A stretch of DNA of 64,000 nt from Inia geoffrensis (taxonomy: Eukaryota > Chordata > Mammalia > Artiodactyla > Iniidae), in assembly GCA_036417435.1 (NCBI GenBank), contig CM070906.1, positions 44,343,396-44,407,395 of the forward strand, read 5' to 3'. The stretch's first letter is position 1, and every line of letters begins with the position of its first letter. The notes beneath the pieces were generated by a model. It did not search any database. It saw nothing but the letters and a program-made list of their open reading frames with translations, and was not told the origin of the DNA. Made by a program: the position numbers and the translations under genes. This document shows, one piece after another, positions 12,385 to 25,059 of the stretch.

Positions 12385-12600
12385 TGTGCCAGGCCCTGTT
12401 GTAAGCAGTCTGCATTTTTTCACTCAAGTTATCAGAACTCTAAGGTGTATGTAGTAAAAATTCACCAGTTTTGCAGCACAGAGAGAAGTGGCAGCACAGA
12501 GAGGTTTAAGTTACTGGCCCAAAGACACAAAGTAAGTGGCAGAGGTAGCATTAGAACCTGGGCTGTCTGGCTCCCGAGTGCATGATTTTAACCGTGCTAC
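12385..12600 (+). mobile_element. MIR SINE
   Basis: The segment follows the MIR order: CTGTGCCAGGCCCTGTTGTA, then GCACAGAGAGGTTTAAGTTA, CACAAAGTAAGTGGCAGAGG, AGAACCTGGGCTGTCTGGCT. It is old and diverged, with an internal duplication of the GCAGCACAGAGAG part. Confidence 0.9.
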
Positions 12601-12779
12601 AGTTCTCTGGGCGCAGGTATTAGACGTAAATTGTGGATCAGCTGGAGTACTGTTCTGCTTTTGTAACCTTTTTAGCATTGATTTTTATGAACCATCTCCT
12701 GGGATAAAAGTAGCCCTGTAGAATTTAGACACATTTGAGTCAGAACTTTGTAGAAGACAGGTAACGGGCAGCTCTGGCT

Positions 12780-13150
12780 GTAACTCCTGCCTGAAACCTT
12801 CCTTGGCTCCTTGTGGCCTTCAGAACAGATTTCAAGCATTTCAAACATTCACGTTCTCCATTCTTTTTCAAATGCAATGTTCACTTTGTGAACTAGCCAA
12901 ATACTCTTTTTTCCCTTGAACACGGTCAATGAATTCTTAGCCCATACTTTTTATTCACTCATATATCTTATTACGGCAACCCTGAATCCTACACATGTTG
13001 CCTTTTTTCATCTCCTCTCAGCCCATCTTTTACTAGTTCTGTCATCGCTTCCCCCACTGCTCCATCGCCCCCAGCACTTTAACTCTGTTTTGAATTCCCA
13101 GTGCCTGGCATTCAGGTCTCATTTAAATGTGTATTACATGAAATTTACCT
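12780..13150 (+). mobile_element. L2 LINE 3' relic (probable)
   Basis: CTGAAACCTTCCTTGGCTCC, and later CAGTGCCTGGCATTCAGGTC, resemble the 3' third of mammalian L2. Divergence is high and boundaries are approximate. Confidence 0.5.
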
Positions 13151-13159
13151 AACAACAGA

Positions 13160-16100
13160 AAGATGACTTACAGATTCCTTCACTTGGTTTGTGTTTGTAT
13201 TTACACTGCTCCTATGATGTATGAAGAACTTCCTCAGGGATCACACATTTACTTTCGGCTGCTTATCTTTTAAGATTCAATTAATGATTTTCAGAAAATA
13301 CTTCTCTTTTCAAAGTGCTTTTGTCGGTTTGCATTGTGGGAAAATGGCTTTTTTCTTTTTTTTAGTAATAGGATGACGGTTCATTTTTGGGATTAAACAA
13401 AAAGTTGGATTCATTCTGGATTTTGGTTCATTTTTGTCTCAGATCTTAGGCCATTTAAATCTTATTGTTAGCTCAGGACCCAGCTGGGCAGATAGTATTG
13501 ATTGTATAAATCAGGACATTGTAGCATAAAGGTCAGGTTAATTCAACCTGTATCCACTTAGCAAAATTGGCTACTGTGTCATGCTTGTGGGTTGGACTCT
13601 ACATCATCCAGCTTTGCTTTCCATTATCCTCTTCCTCATCCTTTATGGGTTCCTGTCTATCAAATGCATCCTTATTATTGGCCATAGGGAGAATGTGGTT
13701 AAAGTGACAAGATAAGCAAACTTAAATTTAGTCCCTCTGTTGTATTCCATGATCATGAACTTGAATCAGTAGGGAAATCTATACAAAGGACACAAGCAAG
13801 TGCAGTTGTTCTCAGAATACCTTTTGCATATTGGGGATATTACTCTTTGTTTTGAAGATTCTTAATTATAGAACTATGACTAAATGCCTTTTTGTTCAGG
13901 GAATCAAATCTGTATGTAGAATTGACAATGGTAGTGTCGAGGCTCCCTGTAAGGATAGTAAACCCTGAATACCTTACTTACAGAAAATCATTGCCCCAGT
14001 GAGGTAAATCACAGATCTCTGGGCTGTAATGACTATGTAGCACAATTATAATCTGGCAACTTTGGCTTTACCCCTTAAGAGTGTGAAGCTGTTTTTGCCT
14101 TTTGGCAGTATTTGCTTTCATCAAGATGATCTCAGCTTTCATTAAGTTTTCATCTAATTGAAAAGATTGATTTTTGAGTAGGTGAGAGTCCTTTTATGTA
14201 ATGTCTCAGTGGACAGAGTGCGGGTCAAATCACTCTTCAAATGGATGGTAATTGTGAAGAAGAGGCTTTTAAAGTGGAGATAGCGAGGTATCCACAGCTT
14301 ATTGGAACTAAGAGCTTTTATATGTAATAAGCTTCCACATTTGTAAATAACCGGAACCTTAATAACCCAGTAAAAGCCGCGAGACCAAGGCTTGAACCAC
14401 AGTTATGCTTTCCCGTTCATCACCCTTCGAACACTTGAGTTTTGTATTAGGCACTCCTGTAGTAGGACCTGAAAAGTTCGTCATTCTTCCTTGGATTGCT
14501 GAAGTAGTTTACTCTTTGTAGTTTTGTTTCTTGTAAAATTAAGACTCAGAAAAATCCAAGGACCAAAATGAGTATACTTCCTATGTATGATATTCTACAA
14601 CCTGGTGGGAAAAAATATTGAGATCAAGTAAGTCATTGAAGCATTTCCCCTGATCCATATGGGGGTGGGGTACCACAGAGCACGTTGTGAAGAGGAGTCA
14701 GCATTAAAAACTATTGCTTAGCTCTTGGAACTACTTCCCTGGATACGCTAAATAGCAATAAATCCGCTTTCAGGGAGGAGACACATTGCCATTAAATGCC
14801 CTTTTTTTGTGTCAGCTTTGTAACAAACAAAGGAATGTTCTTTCTTAAATGCATGGAATCTATTTAAATTCCTTCCTAATACTGGCAATTGAAAATTTCT
14901 CCTCTGTGTAAGATGTTCTACATTTTATAAGAGTCCCATTCCTTTGGGGTAATTTTATATGCTGTTAATGGTTATGAACTTATTGTCCCATACTTAAAAT
15001 TCTGTCTTCTCAGTGTCTTAAATAGTCACTGGTAGGATCTTGGACTCTTTGGGAATCTTTATATAAAATGTAAACAAATAAATTACCCACTTAATCATGA
15101 GCTATTACTCTTATGGTCTATGAAGGTAGGGGCTTAATTTAATTTTCAAGGTTGTTGGCTTTGAAAATATTGGTTAAAAATGTGTTTTTAAATGTCTGAA
15201 GAGCAATAATGTTATTTTACTCCTGCAGTTTATTTTGATAGCTGTTGATATGTAGAGTGTGTATGTGTTTTATGTATGTGTGTGTGCACATACATGTGTT
15301 TTCTGTGCGTGTAGAACAAAATAAGAGGGAAAATTTGATTAAGGAGGAATGTTAATCATTTTACCTTTCATTAAATATTATTTTTCTAGGAGCTATATAT
15401 ACCAACCAGTATGCTCCTGGCACTCTGTTTATCACTGTAACAATAGAGGGTAGAAATATTAATACTTTGCCATATTTTATCTGTATTTAATTGGTCAGGA
15501 AATCTCCCCAGATATTAGAAAGCAATGCCAAGTGGTTGGTGTACTGGCACTGAAAAGATTAGGTAGCCTTTAACGACATGAATTTTAAAATGACTTCCCT
15601 AAACACTAGGGATTGATTGTACAAGCTTTGTGGAATTTTAATAATTAGTCTGGTTTGACAAATGTAATTATTTGATCTGAAAAGGGTTGGTATTGTGAAA
15701 TTCTCAAATTGTAGGAAGTTTTAAAACAGAAAGGTATTTTATTAAGTCCTGAATTTGAGAAAGGATGCTGTCTATCAAATATGGGTTAATATATATCTTT
15801 GCACCTCTTAAAAATTACTGTTCTCAGAAGCTTTTGAGAACTCTGGCAGGACAGCTTGCCTTTTCCCCTTTGAGGCCTGCTGTACATGTGTTTAACAGTC
15901 AATCTGTCTTAGAAAGTGGGTGGTTCTTTCCCCCTTTTGATAGGAAGCTGATGGCCCGGCCCTCTTGGGCACTTGGTGTCCCAGGAAATGAGAAAATGCG
16001 AAACAGTCGCTGAAGTCCCCGAATGTTATACTGTCAATTTGCTTATGATTCTGGACCCAGATTGTAGATCTGCTTGGTATCATTTCTCTGTTCTTTCACT

Positions 16101-17900
16101 CCTAAGTTAGAATGGGAAAGATAAGCTCATCAAGCAGTTTGAGTGCTCTGAGGGTGCTAATCAATGACATTGGAGTATCTCTGGGTGCCGCTGACTATAG
16201 GGTACTTTGATTTGGGTTGGAGCAATAGAGCTAAGCCTCTTCTGATATAAGTTTCTACTCTAGTTAGGTTTCTATTCAATACATAAAAGCTACTACTTAG
16301 AAGTGAAGTTATTGGTGGGGTGTTAAAAGTGTCTGCATGATACAGTACATGCTAAGTTAACAGGAAAGATCTCTTGGAGGATAACTTTTAAACGAACGAG
16401 GGATTTGAAGGTACGTGAAGTTTTTATAGTGATGAGCTTGTATGTGTGTGAATTGGAACTAGGGGAGGGAAGGTGCCAAGTGGAGAAAATAACAGTTATG
16501 AAAGTATGGAAGAGAAGGCCCAGTGAGTGGGACAGAGGCTATTTTAGTGCATACAAAATTAAGAGCCAGGCATTCACTTTGTGGAGAGCTTGGCATGTTA
16601 ACTGTTTTTTTTTTTTGTCACTCACATGATAAAAATCAATAAGGATATAATGTAGGTTATGAAGCTCAGTTATGTCCTCAGGAAAAGAGGGTTGATGAGG
16701 CTTGGGAAGTTCTTTGGAGAATTGGTAGGGGAAGGGATCATTGAAAATTGGGAGAATCCACGAGAGACTCTGTTTAGAACTTTCATTGCTGGGATTTAGG
16801 TGGTGGCTTTGGAAATAAAATAGTGTGTTTGAGAGGGGAACTGGTTGAACTTGGAGATCGAGTTCTTGGGTGCCTCATGGTGTCTCTAGACCTTCTGTGA
16901 TGCTTACTAGGATGTAAGATTTAGGGGGAGATAAGAGTCTTTGGAAACGTTCTGAATTTAACTATGTGTGATCTCCCCATTTCCTATTTATATGGAGCTG
17001 AAATTTTTATGTGTTGTGAAAGTTAAACATCATTGACTAAGTAGAGCATGTAGTCTGTTTTCAAATGCCTGTTTTCAGGGGCCAGTTGAAAACTCATGGA
17101 TTTTCTCCTCTCTACTCCCAAACCAGAAATAGTTGGGATGGGATGTATTATGAAATGCATGGACATGATGTGGAGTTGGTGGTGTCATGTTGCCTACTTC
17201 TCTTTTACTGGATGGTACCATCTTTCAGGTCTTGTGTAAGACCTTGGCATGATGCCTTGGTGAGGCTAAAAGCCTATTTGAATAAAAATAAATCGGCAGG
17301 CAGCATTTTGGAGTAGAAGATTTTGCCACAGACTCTTGTATAATGTTCTTCAGTAACTTCTCTTCCAGCCACCATTTAGAAAGGGGAAGTAGAGCAGAGA
17401 GAACATTCTAAGTTGTAACAATGAGAAAAAATAGCAAAGAAATAGGAAAATTTGAGAGGTATTCAAAGGATGGCTATGGGTCATTTTGACCTTGTGCAGG
17501 GTTTTTGCATGAGAAGTTGGAAGAAAACATTAGGGCAGGTAAGTTGTTACAAAGTTGAAAACACCCTTGAATGCAGGCCTGTATGGATGTAATTGATGGT
17601 ATTTGAGCAGGTCATAGAGTGAGATGTTTTGGGGAAGTTGAAGCTAGCCAGGTGGGGATGAAATGTAGGTGATGGGGGGAGACAAACAGGAAGCAATGTA
17701 TATGGTGATAAAGGTTTGCCCTTGTGTTTTGGAAATTGTAAGATGGAAGTGTGGATGTCAGTAGTGAGAGGAAAATTAATGGTTGTGAATTCAAAAGTAA
17801 GGAGGTATTGTTTCGATGCCAAGGTTCAGATGCCAGGAGCCTGTGAAGATTGGGTGGCAGCATTAGGAAGAAAAAGATAATCGAGAGGAAGAATTAGTTT
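13160..17900. other. Noncoding DNA with no recognised gene
   Basis: AT-rich sequence without SINE or young L1 insertions. Parts of 16330-17900 have purine-rich text resembling very old mammalian repeats, but I could not name a family. No exon is supported. Confidence 0.5.
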
Positions 17901-17905
17901 GGGGG

Positions 17906-18290
17906 TTATATCAGTCTATTAGGGCTGCCATAACAGAATACTGCAGACTGGTTGCTAAAACTAAAGAAATGTGTTTTCTTATAGTTCTGGAGGCAGGAAG
18001 TCCAAGATGAAGGTGATGGCAGGGTTGGTTTCTGATAAGGCCTTGCTTCTTAGCTTATAGAGGGCCGCCTTCTGAATGTACCCTCACATGGTGTTAACTT
18101 GTGCCACACTCCTGGTGAATCTTCCTCCTCTTATGTGGGCACTAGTCCTGTTGGTTTACAACCCACCCTTATGACTGCATTAACCTTAATTTACCTACTT
18201 AAAGGCTCTGTCTCTCCATATACAGTCAGTCACATTGGGGGTTAGGACTTCGACGTTATGAATTTTAGGAGAGACATTCAGTCCATGACA
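17906..18290 (+). mobile_element. MaLR/MLT1-like solo LTR
   Basis: The start AGTCTATTAGGGCTGCCATA, middle ATAGTTCTGGAGGCAGGAAG and TCACATTGGGGGTTAGGACT, and end ATTCAGTCCATGACA match the ordered landmarks of a MaLR-type LTR. There is no internal retroviral sequence. The subfamily name is uncertain. Confidence 0.65.
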
Positions 18291-18299
18291 GGGGTAAAG

Positions 18300-20480
18300 A
18301 TATTTAATTCCTCCAAGGATGAAGAGAAATTAATCTTTTTCCTGCATTTCTGATCTATACTTTTCCTTTTTTCATTGCAGAGAGAAATGCTTTCTGATCC
18401 TTACAACCTGTCAAAAACTTCTTTTCTTGCTCCTACCCTAGGGATTGGGCATTTCCAGTGTGGAGAGTTTCTCCCCGCTTTCACCCTGTACAACAGTTTC
18501 TGACCAACTCTACCTTTTAAAGTTGCTTTTTGACAATTGATACACAATTGATTTCTTGTCTCTTCAATTTTATAGTCTGACCTCTTATAAACTGTTTTTA
18601 AAGGCATAGTGCTTGAGCTTTAAAAGCCACTTAAACAGAACATGTATTTAAAAGACATGATGCTTTTGCTACAGGTGTCAAGACAGTCTTGGCAATGATT
18701 TCCCTGAATGTCTGCTGAAGTGTCCGTGCAGCTCCGAGATCCTCTGGGCCCCCTTTACTTGGAGAACATTAAGAGGTCAAGTGTTCATGGAACTCGTGAT
18801 ATTTGTGTTGGAAATGTCAAAAGATGGGAGGTTTGGGGTGCCTTCTGTTTCTTTTGCTTTGTGTACTTATATAAAGCGCACATCTGCAAGTCACAACTTC
18901 TTAGTGAGGCCCTGGTTTTCAAACTTAAAGAGAAAACGAGCAGTGGAACTCTAATACAGAAACTAAAATCAAAGCTCTGGGATAAATGACCAACACCTAG
19001 GTAAGTTATTAGCTAGTCACTTTGTGGTTATTGGCCCCAACCTTGCTTAACTATTGCTTTCCTATCTATCTCTTCAGGGTAACTATGAGAGATCCAGACC
19101 TTTAACTTTCTTCTCTTGTGGGAATGCAGCAGGATTTCTAGCTTTCTTTGGGCTGAGGTTTATAGGTGTTAGTGAGATTGAGTTGTGAGAACGGAATGGA
19201 GCCTGAGATGGATATTATCCCATTTCCTTCAGTCAGGTTTTTACATGGCCTCATTTTACTTGAAAGTAAACTCCCAGGGCAGCCGATATGCCTGTAATTA
19301 ATCCTAAGTAGAAAATCCATTCCAAAGCCAAAACTATATTTTTGCTTTACCTGTGCAGGCACAGAATGGGAAAGGACATGTGTGGGTCTCTGAGAATGTG
19401 GATTCAAATGGTTTGGTGAAAATATCCACTGCCCTTTCATCCAAGCAGGCATTTCAGTGTATTTTTGTGTCCTCTTCTACCCTTTTCACCAAAGAAAATG
19501 TTGTCAATTTCAGGATTTCCTCTCTGATCTCTTCCTGTTAGATATACTTTGTTTCCAGTACAAAACAGGAGAACAGCAGTAGGACACTTCTTTTAGAGTG
19601 GTTCTCTAGCAAAAGGATGATTTAGGAGAAAACTTCTCACTTGCTGAAAGGCTTTTTTTCCCTTCTTCCGGCAACTACCATTTCATTTGTGTCTTAAAGA
19701 GTTACCCAAAGCATTACAGTGTTTCCCTGTGAGAACTGGTTTCAGGGATTGGAAATTAATGTAATTACTTCACTGTAGGAACATGAGTTCTTCTGAATTG
19801 CCCTATCTTTCTACAGTCAAGAGAGGGTTAAAAGAACACAGCTCTTTTAAAAATACCTTCAAATATCTTTTTTCTAATTTGTAAGCTATATTTAAAGACT
19901 TGGACAGTAGAAGAAATTAACTCTTTTTATATCTGTACTCTTAGTTTTTCCCCATGTTGGCTCCCCTCCCCTTTTTTAAAGAATATTTATTTTCTTAGAG
20001 AAGGAACCCAAGTTCTTTTCTAGTTACCAAATCAGGTTTCCATCATAATGACCATACATGGTAGCTTATATCAATATATTGTAATATAACAAATTATTAA
20101 GGAAGCAATTTTTTGCCATTCAGAATGTGGGTTTAAAGGTCACTTAGCTAAAGGATTATCCACTAAGTGTGTGGGGAATCATCTGAAGACAAAATAAGGT
20201 ATATGAAAGCGAAAGTTAAATGAGAAATCTTGCAGACTACCAAGCTTTATTTTGTGTAGGTTATTTTGATGAATAATTGACAGTTAACCAATCCTATTAC
20301 AAGATTTGTTTCCTACATAATATTTGTCTCCAAGAATTCAGTTGAGGACATACAGAGTATATCTTAATATATACTTTTGTATATAAATTATATAAAGTTA
20401 GTATATTGCTTAATATATAAATTCACTAACCATCTGTAAAATGACAGTCACTTGTGGGCGGTAGGGTACATTCCACCTTA
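18300..20480. other. Noncoding DNA, nothing recognised
   Basis: I see no repeat family, exon or regulatory feature that I can support in this stretch. Confidence 0.5.
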
Positions 20481-20507
20481 CCATTTAGGAAAAATTACCA
20501 TTTTAAA

Positions 20508-20578
20508 AAATTTATTTATTTTTACATCTTTATTGGAGTATAATTGCTTTACAATGGTGTGTTAGTTTCTGCTTTATA
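20508..20578 (-). mobile_element. Very short L1 3'-end insertion with target-site duplication
   Basis: TACATCTTTATTGGAGTATA and TTACAATGGTGTGTTAGTTT are the reverse complement of the L1 3' terminus. The piece is flanked by AAAAATTACCATTTTAAA (20490-20507) and AAAAATTACCATTTTTAAA (20579-20597), a near-perfect duplication, so it is a complete but strongly 5'-truncated insertion of only about 70 bases. Confidence 0.85.
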
Positions 20579-20849
20579 AAAAATTACCATTTTTAAATGG
20601 CTGCATCTTAGCTTCTTGGGTACTGGCCTGGACTGATGTAGAGAATAATTGAAAATAGAAACTAAATAGACAGGTCACGCTTCTATTCTACATTACTAAG
20701 TCTTTAAAGCTATCAAGGCCATCTAAAGATGTACTGCTAAGAAGGAAAAAAATTGGGGTACTATTTTCTTATACTTCTGGAATACAGACGCTCCAAGTCT
20801 GTTTTCTTTTATTTGGATTATCTTCTCATTTATTCCTTCCAGTAAGTGG

Positions 20850-20970
20850 GCAAGATGGCGTGATTATTTTCTCCACGTTCTAAATGAGGAAATCGAGGCT
20901 TAGAATGGTGAATGTTAGAAAGGATCACTGCAGAGCTTGTCGTTATAACCACTGAGCTACTTCTGATTGT
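20850..20970 (+). mobile_element. MIR-like relic
   Basis: TTCTAAATGAGGAAATCGAGGC followed downstream by TTATAACCACTGAGCTACTT matches the central and 3' parts of MIR. It is short and diverged. Confidence 0.4.
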
Positions 20971-21387
20971 TCAGCAAGCCCTGCTCATTATCTGTCCCTT
21001 CTTATATTTTGTATCTCTGCCCATTCGCTTTAGATTAGTCAATTATTATTTCTTACCTTGCTAACATTCAAAGCCCTTTTGTCACACTAGCTATAAAAAT
21101 CATTTTGTGCCCCTTTCTTACTATAGTCTTCTAAATACAAATTTCCCAGCCTGTGCCTTACTTGCGTTGTCAGCAAAAAAGATTCCAGTTGACTTTCTCT
21201 GCCTTTTAGTCACTGCTCTGGTGAGACTCCCTGAATAACCTCTGGCCTGGCTCTGCCTCCACAGCTTCACTGATGCTCAGTCCTGTTTCCCCCTAAAAGC
21301 TGGTTGCCTTTCCTTTCTCTGATTATTTGGCTCTTGTCTGTTCTGCACATCCCAGCTGATACTCCACTTGTTTTATGAAGGTCTTTG

Positions 21388-21518
21388 CAGTGGCTCTCAA
21401 CCTTGGCTGCACATTAGAATCAAATGAGGTGCTTTTAAAAATCCCAGTGCCATGGGCCCTTTCGAGAGAGATTCTTATTTAATTGGTCTGGAGTGAAGCC
21501 AGGCATTGGTTGTTTCAG
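21388..21518 (+). mobile_element. MER5A-type hAT relic
   Basis: CAGTGGCTCTCAACCTTGGC, TGCACATTAGAATCAAATGA and TTAATTGGTCTGGAGTGAAG correspond in order to MER5A, a short nonautonomous hAT-Charlie element. Confidence 0.85.
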
Positions 21519-21530
21519 CTGCTTTACTGA

Positions 21531-21730
21531 AGTGGTGCAAAGAGCATGTGCTTTACAGTCCGACAGACCTGGATTTGCAAGTTTTGTAGTTCAGGGCAAG
21601 TTAATCTTTTCTAAGCCCATTTCCTCATCTGAAAAATCGGGATAAAATGACCCATTTCCTTAGGTTGTTAGGATTGCATGGAGATGGTGCCCCTGAAAAG
21701 GGTTTAGCACACTGCCTGACACACCCTAAA
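21531..21730 (+). mobile_element. MIR SINE
   Basis: AAAGAGCATGTGCTTTACAG, CAGACCTGGATTTGCAAG, CATTTCCTCATCTGAAAAAT, GGTTGTTAGGATTGCATGGA and GCACACTGCCTGACAC follow MIR order over nearly its full length. Confidence 0.88.
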
Positions 21731-22227
21731 TTAAACCAATACTACGTAGTGTCTTTCTCACCCCATCTAACAATGCTGTCTTTCTTTTCAAAATGCCTAG
21801 ATTTTTTGTCACATTTGCCATTTATATATTGCCCAAAAGCCCCATGTTTGTATTTTTCTTTCCCATTAAAATTTGTTTACAGGTCCAAGGTTGTCCTCAG
21901 TGATGTTTTATTCCATTGTGTGCTTAAGTAAAACCATACCTTTTACCTCTTAAAATATATTAGACATGAAAAGCTTCCAAAGAAAAATAGATATATAGCA
22001 TCAGAATTCTTTGAATAGAAAAGTACTGGGTCATGTAGGTATCATTTTAAAATTTCAGTGGCTTAGGTTTTTAAAGGCTTTCTTTTCTTTTCTTTTTTTC
22101 TCTTGCCACTAAAGACTGTTACTGAATCCACTGCAAGTTTCCTGCTAATATGCTTTTGAACACTTAGGTCTTAGTTTTTTGTCTTAATAGGCTCCTAGTC
22201 CTATCCTTACCAGAAGTTTAATTCCCG

Positions 22228-22240
22228 CCCCCCCCCCCCC
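22228..22240. repeat. Poly(C) run
   Basis: Thirteen C following CCCG. Confidence 0.9.
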
Positions 22241-22371
22241 AAGCTTCTTTATAGCTTCAGGGTGACTTTCTGAGTGACATATTCTATTTCCAGTGATAAA
22301 GGGCAGATGAACACCAGTTGAAAGGGATAACTCTTGCTATTTTTTAAAGGTGGGCTTTTGTTGAACTGCGG

Positions 22372-22392
22372 TTTTTTTTTTTTTTTTTTTTT
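22372..22392. repeat. Poly(T) run
   Basis: Twenty-one T with no recognisable element attached. Confidence 0.9.
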
Positions 22393-23462
22393 GAGAGTAA
22401 AACATTCTTCTTCAAAACTCCCATTGATTTTCTGATATGTCAGTAATCACCTTTGGGTTGTCACCATTTTAGTAGCTCAGGATCCATGTACATTTCTAAA
22501 TCATTCATGTCTTATAAATCTCAGTATGAAATAAGCATCCATCCAGTTTCCTTGCTTAGAATAGTCTGAGCTATGTATTAGTTTGTCATGATATAAATGA
22601 TATCTTTATTGCTTGCATTATTTTGATAAAATTAGATATCAAGGTTTTAATTTTCTTAAAGTTCACCTTGACTTTCCTTATATATAATGGAAGAGCGTTT
22701 TAAACTACTTCTCCTGTTCTGTGTTACTTTTTTATTAGTGCACATGATCTGGGCTTTCATGGCAATTCTTCTGGAAGGTGACTTTTCTCCAATAACAGAG
22801 ATAAATGCTCTGGTACAAAAATGTTTCGGATGTCCTTGAAAGATTTAGAAATCTCTAAAGTTCAGGTAGCTTGAGACAGTGTCCAAAATAGAGCGTGGCA
22901 TCAGTGAAGACCAGCCAGGCTGTTCTTCCACTAGATCAACCCACATTCTGGGAGAATTCCTCTTCAGGGTGACCTTATCTGGTGACCTTCAGGGTGCAAA
23001 GGTCTAGAATTCTTACTTAGGTCACTATTTTTTCCACTGGGACTGTAAATTAAAGTGAAGAGGTTGAGAGAAGCCTCCTTCACGTGGGAGCCCGTGTCTT
23101 GCCAGCTCTATGCAGAATTCTGTTAATTGGATTAACTGTTTTTCCCATTTCTTCTCTCTCCACTTTTAACCTCTTATTCTGCTCAGGCTGAACCTGGTCA
23201 TACGCTTTAGGAATGCCTGTTTGCAGGTTGACGTGGACCTTGAGCAGCAGTTAATGGGCAAAATAGGTCCAGGTTTCTGTTTTAGGGCCGATTGTGTTTG
23301 TGGTGGGAGTTTTGGGTTAACCAGACATGAGGCAGTGAGGGCTGAGTTGTAATGGCTCCAATTTGAAAGGCATTTCCCCCATGTTATTTTTGTTTCCACA
23401 TGATCCTTAAAGTATAACGTAAGAATTGAAAAATACGTGATTAAAATTTAATGTTTCTTTTT

Positions 23463-23743
23463 TTAAAAAATTTATTTATTTATAGCTGTGTTGGGTCTTC
23501 GTTTCTGTGCGAGGGCTTTCTCTAGTTGCGGTGAGCGGGGGCCACTCTTCATCACGGTGCGCGGGCCTCTCGCTGTCACGGCCTGTCTTGTGGAGCACAG
23601 GCTCCAGACGCGCAGGCTCAGTAGTTGTGGCTCATGGGCCCAGTTGCTCCGCAGCATGTGGGATCTTCCCAGACCAGGGCTCGAACCCGTGGCCCCTGCA
23701 TTGGCAGGCAGATTCTCAACCACTGCGCCACCAGGGAAGCCCC
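23463..23743 (-). mobile_element. CHR-2 SINE, long form
   Basis: On the minus strand it begins GGGCTTCCCTGGTGGCGCAG, carries the tRNA-related part, and retains the 3' block missing from the short copies (AGAGAAAGCCCTCGCACAG). It is flanked by TAATGTTTCTTTTT at 23449-23462 and 23744-23757, an exact duplication. The open frames across it are SINE sequence. Confidence 0.95.
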
Positions 23744-24499
23744 TAATGTTTCTTTTTGACTATATTTGATTTATAAGGGCAGCTGTAATAACTTAAAAGA
23801 TTATAAATCCCTTTTTGTCCTGAAGGACACAGAATTAAATTGATCAGAATTCTGTTTGTACTGTACTTTTGTCTGTGCATGGGCCCTCTTATTTCATTGC
23901 TGAATAATACTCAGTTGGTGGATGTATGACCATTTATTTATCTTCACATCTTCCTTGCTGTTTATCTTCCTTTGATAAGCACGGGAGTTTTCTTTTTTTG
24001 CTTTAATGAACAGTGCTGCTATGACCTTTCCTCTTAGTGGCTCCTCACATTCTCCCTACTCTCTGTAACTCAGTGTTTGTATTTCTCATGCAAGTACAAT
24101 AAAAAGTAAGTATATGGAGGGGAGGGGACTGATAGATTTGCCAACTCTTTTTGTCAAGGAAAGGCATTGAAAAAAATCTGACAGAATTGCTATTATCATC
24201 ATTTCCTGGATGCTTAGATACCCCAAAGTAGGATGCACATAACTTCAGAAGAGAAAACGAATACATTTCGCTTCACCAAAAACTGGCTACATTTTTCATT
24301 GCGTTCCGATCAGGGAAAATTATTCCACAGTGTCTAGTGAAGTGCTTGGCGCTTAGATCAGAGTCTGCTTATTTTCCCTACAGATATTAAGCATTCCTTG
24401 TACATTACTAATTTACTGAGCTCTGATTGTCCAAATGAGTTTTCTGATCAAAGAACTAATGGGCAGTGCCGAGTGATGAGAGTTAATAATAGGCTAATG

Positions 24500-24640
24500 C
24501 CCCACCTCTGCCTCTACCTAGTTCAGGGACCCCTGAGCCAATCTCTGGACTTCATTTCCTTCATTTAAAAAAAAAAGGGAATGGTTAAGCTGGATGGGTT
24601 TCAAGATCTCCTCGGGTCCTTAGGGTTCCATACCGGTAGA
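24500..24640 (+). mobile_element. MIR/MIR3-like relic
   Basis: GGACTTCATTTCCTTCATTT followed by GGGAATGGTTAAGCTGGATG and ATCTCCTCGGGTCCTTAGGG resembles the 3' half of MIR-type SINEs. Confidence 0.5.
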
Positions 24641-24819
24641 ACTCTGCTTACTGGGTTTCCACATTCTACGTGTGCCTGCTTCCGTAAGATGAGATTCCTC
24701 CGGGCGTAGGTTGTATCTTATTCACCATTACCTCCTGGTCCTCCATACCCACAGCACCTACCATGTGGCATGGCACCATCCCCTCCCTCCAAAGAGACAA
24801 GTATTAATACAGCTAAACA

Positions 24820-25048
24820 TGTTCCTTATCTTGAGGTCTCAGTTTAAATGTCACTTCTCTAGAGACGCCTTTCCTGATCACCTTCCCTATTTTATTCACA
24901 TGGATGCTTTTTTTCTTTTCCCCAGGGCATGGGTTACAGTTTTAAACAGTAGTTTTATCCTTTTGTTTGTTTAATCTCTCTACCACTAGGCTCCCCAAGT
25001 GCCTGTTTTGTGGACTCTCATAGTAGGCATTTATTAAATGTCTGAATC
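24820..25048 (+). mobile_element. L2 LINE 3' end
   Basis: GAGGTCTCAGTTTAAATGTC, AGAGACGCCTTTCCTGATCA, TCTACCACTAGGCTCCCC and AGTAGGCATTTATTAAATGT appear in L2 3' end order. It runs close to the natural 3' terminus. The preceding 24600-24820 may be part of the same element. Confidence 0.8.
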
Positions 25049-25059
25049 CATGCGTGTCT

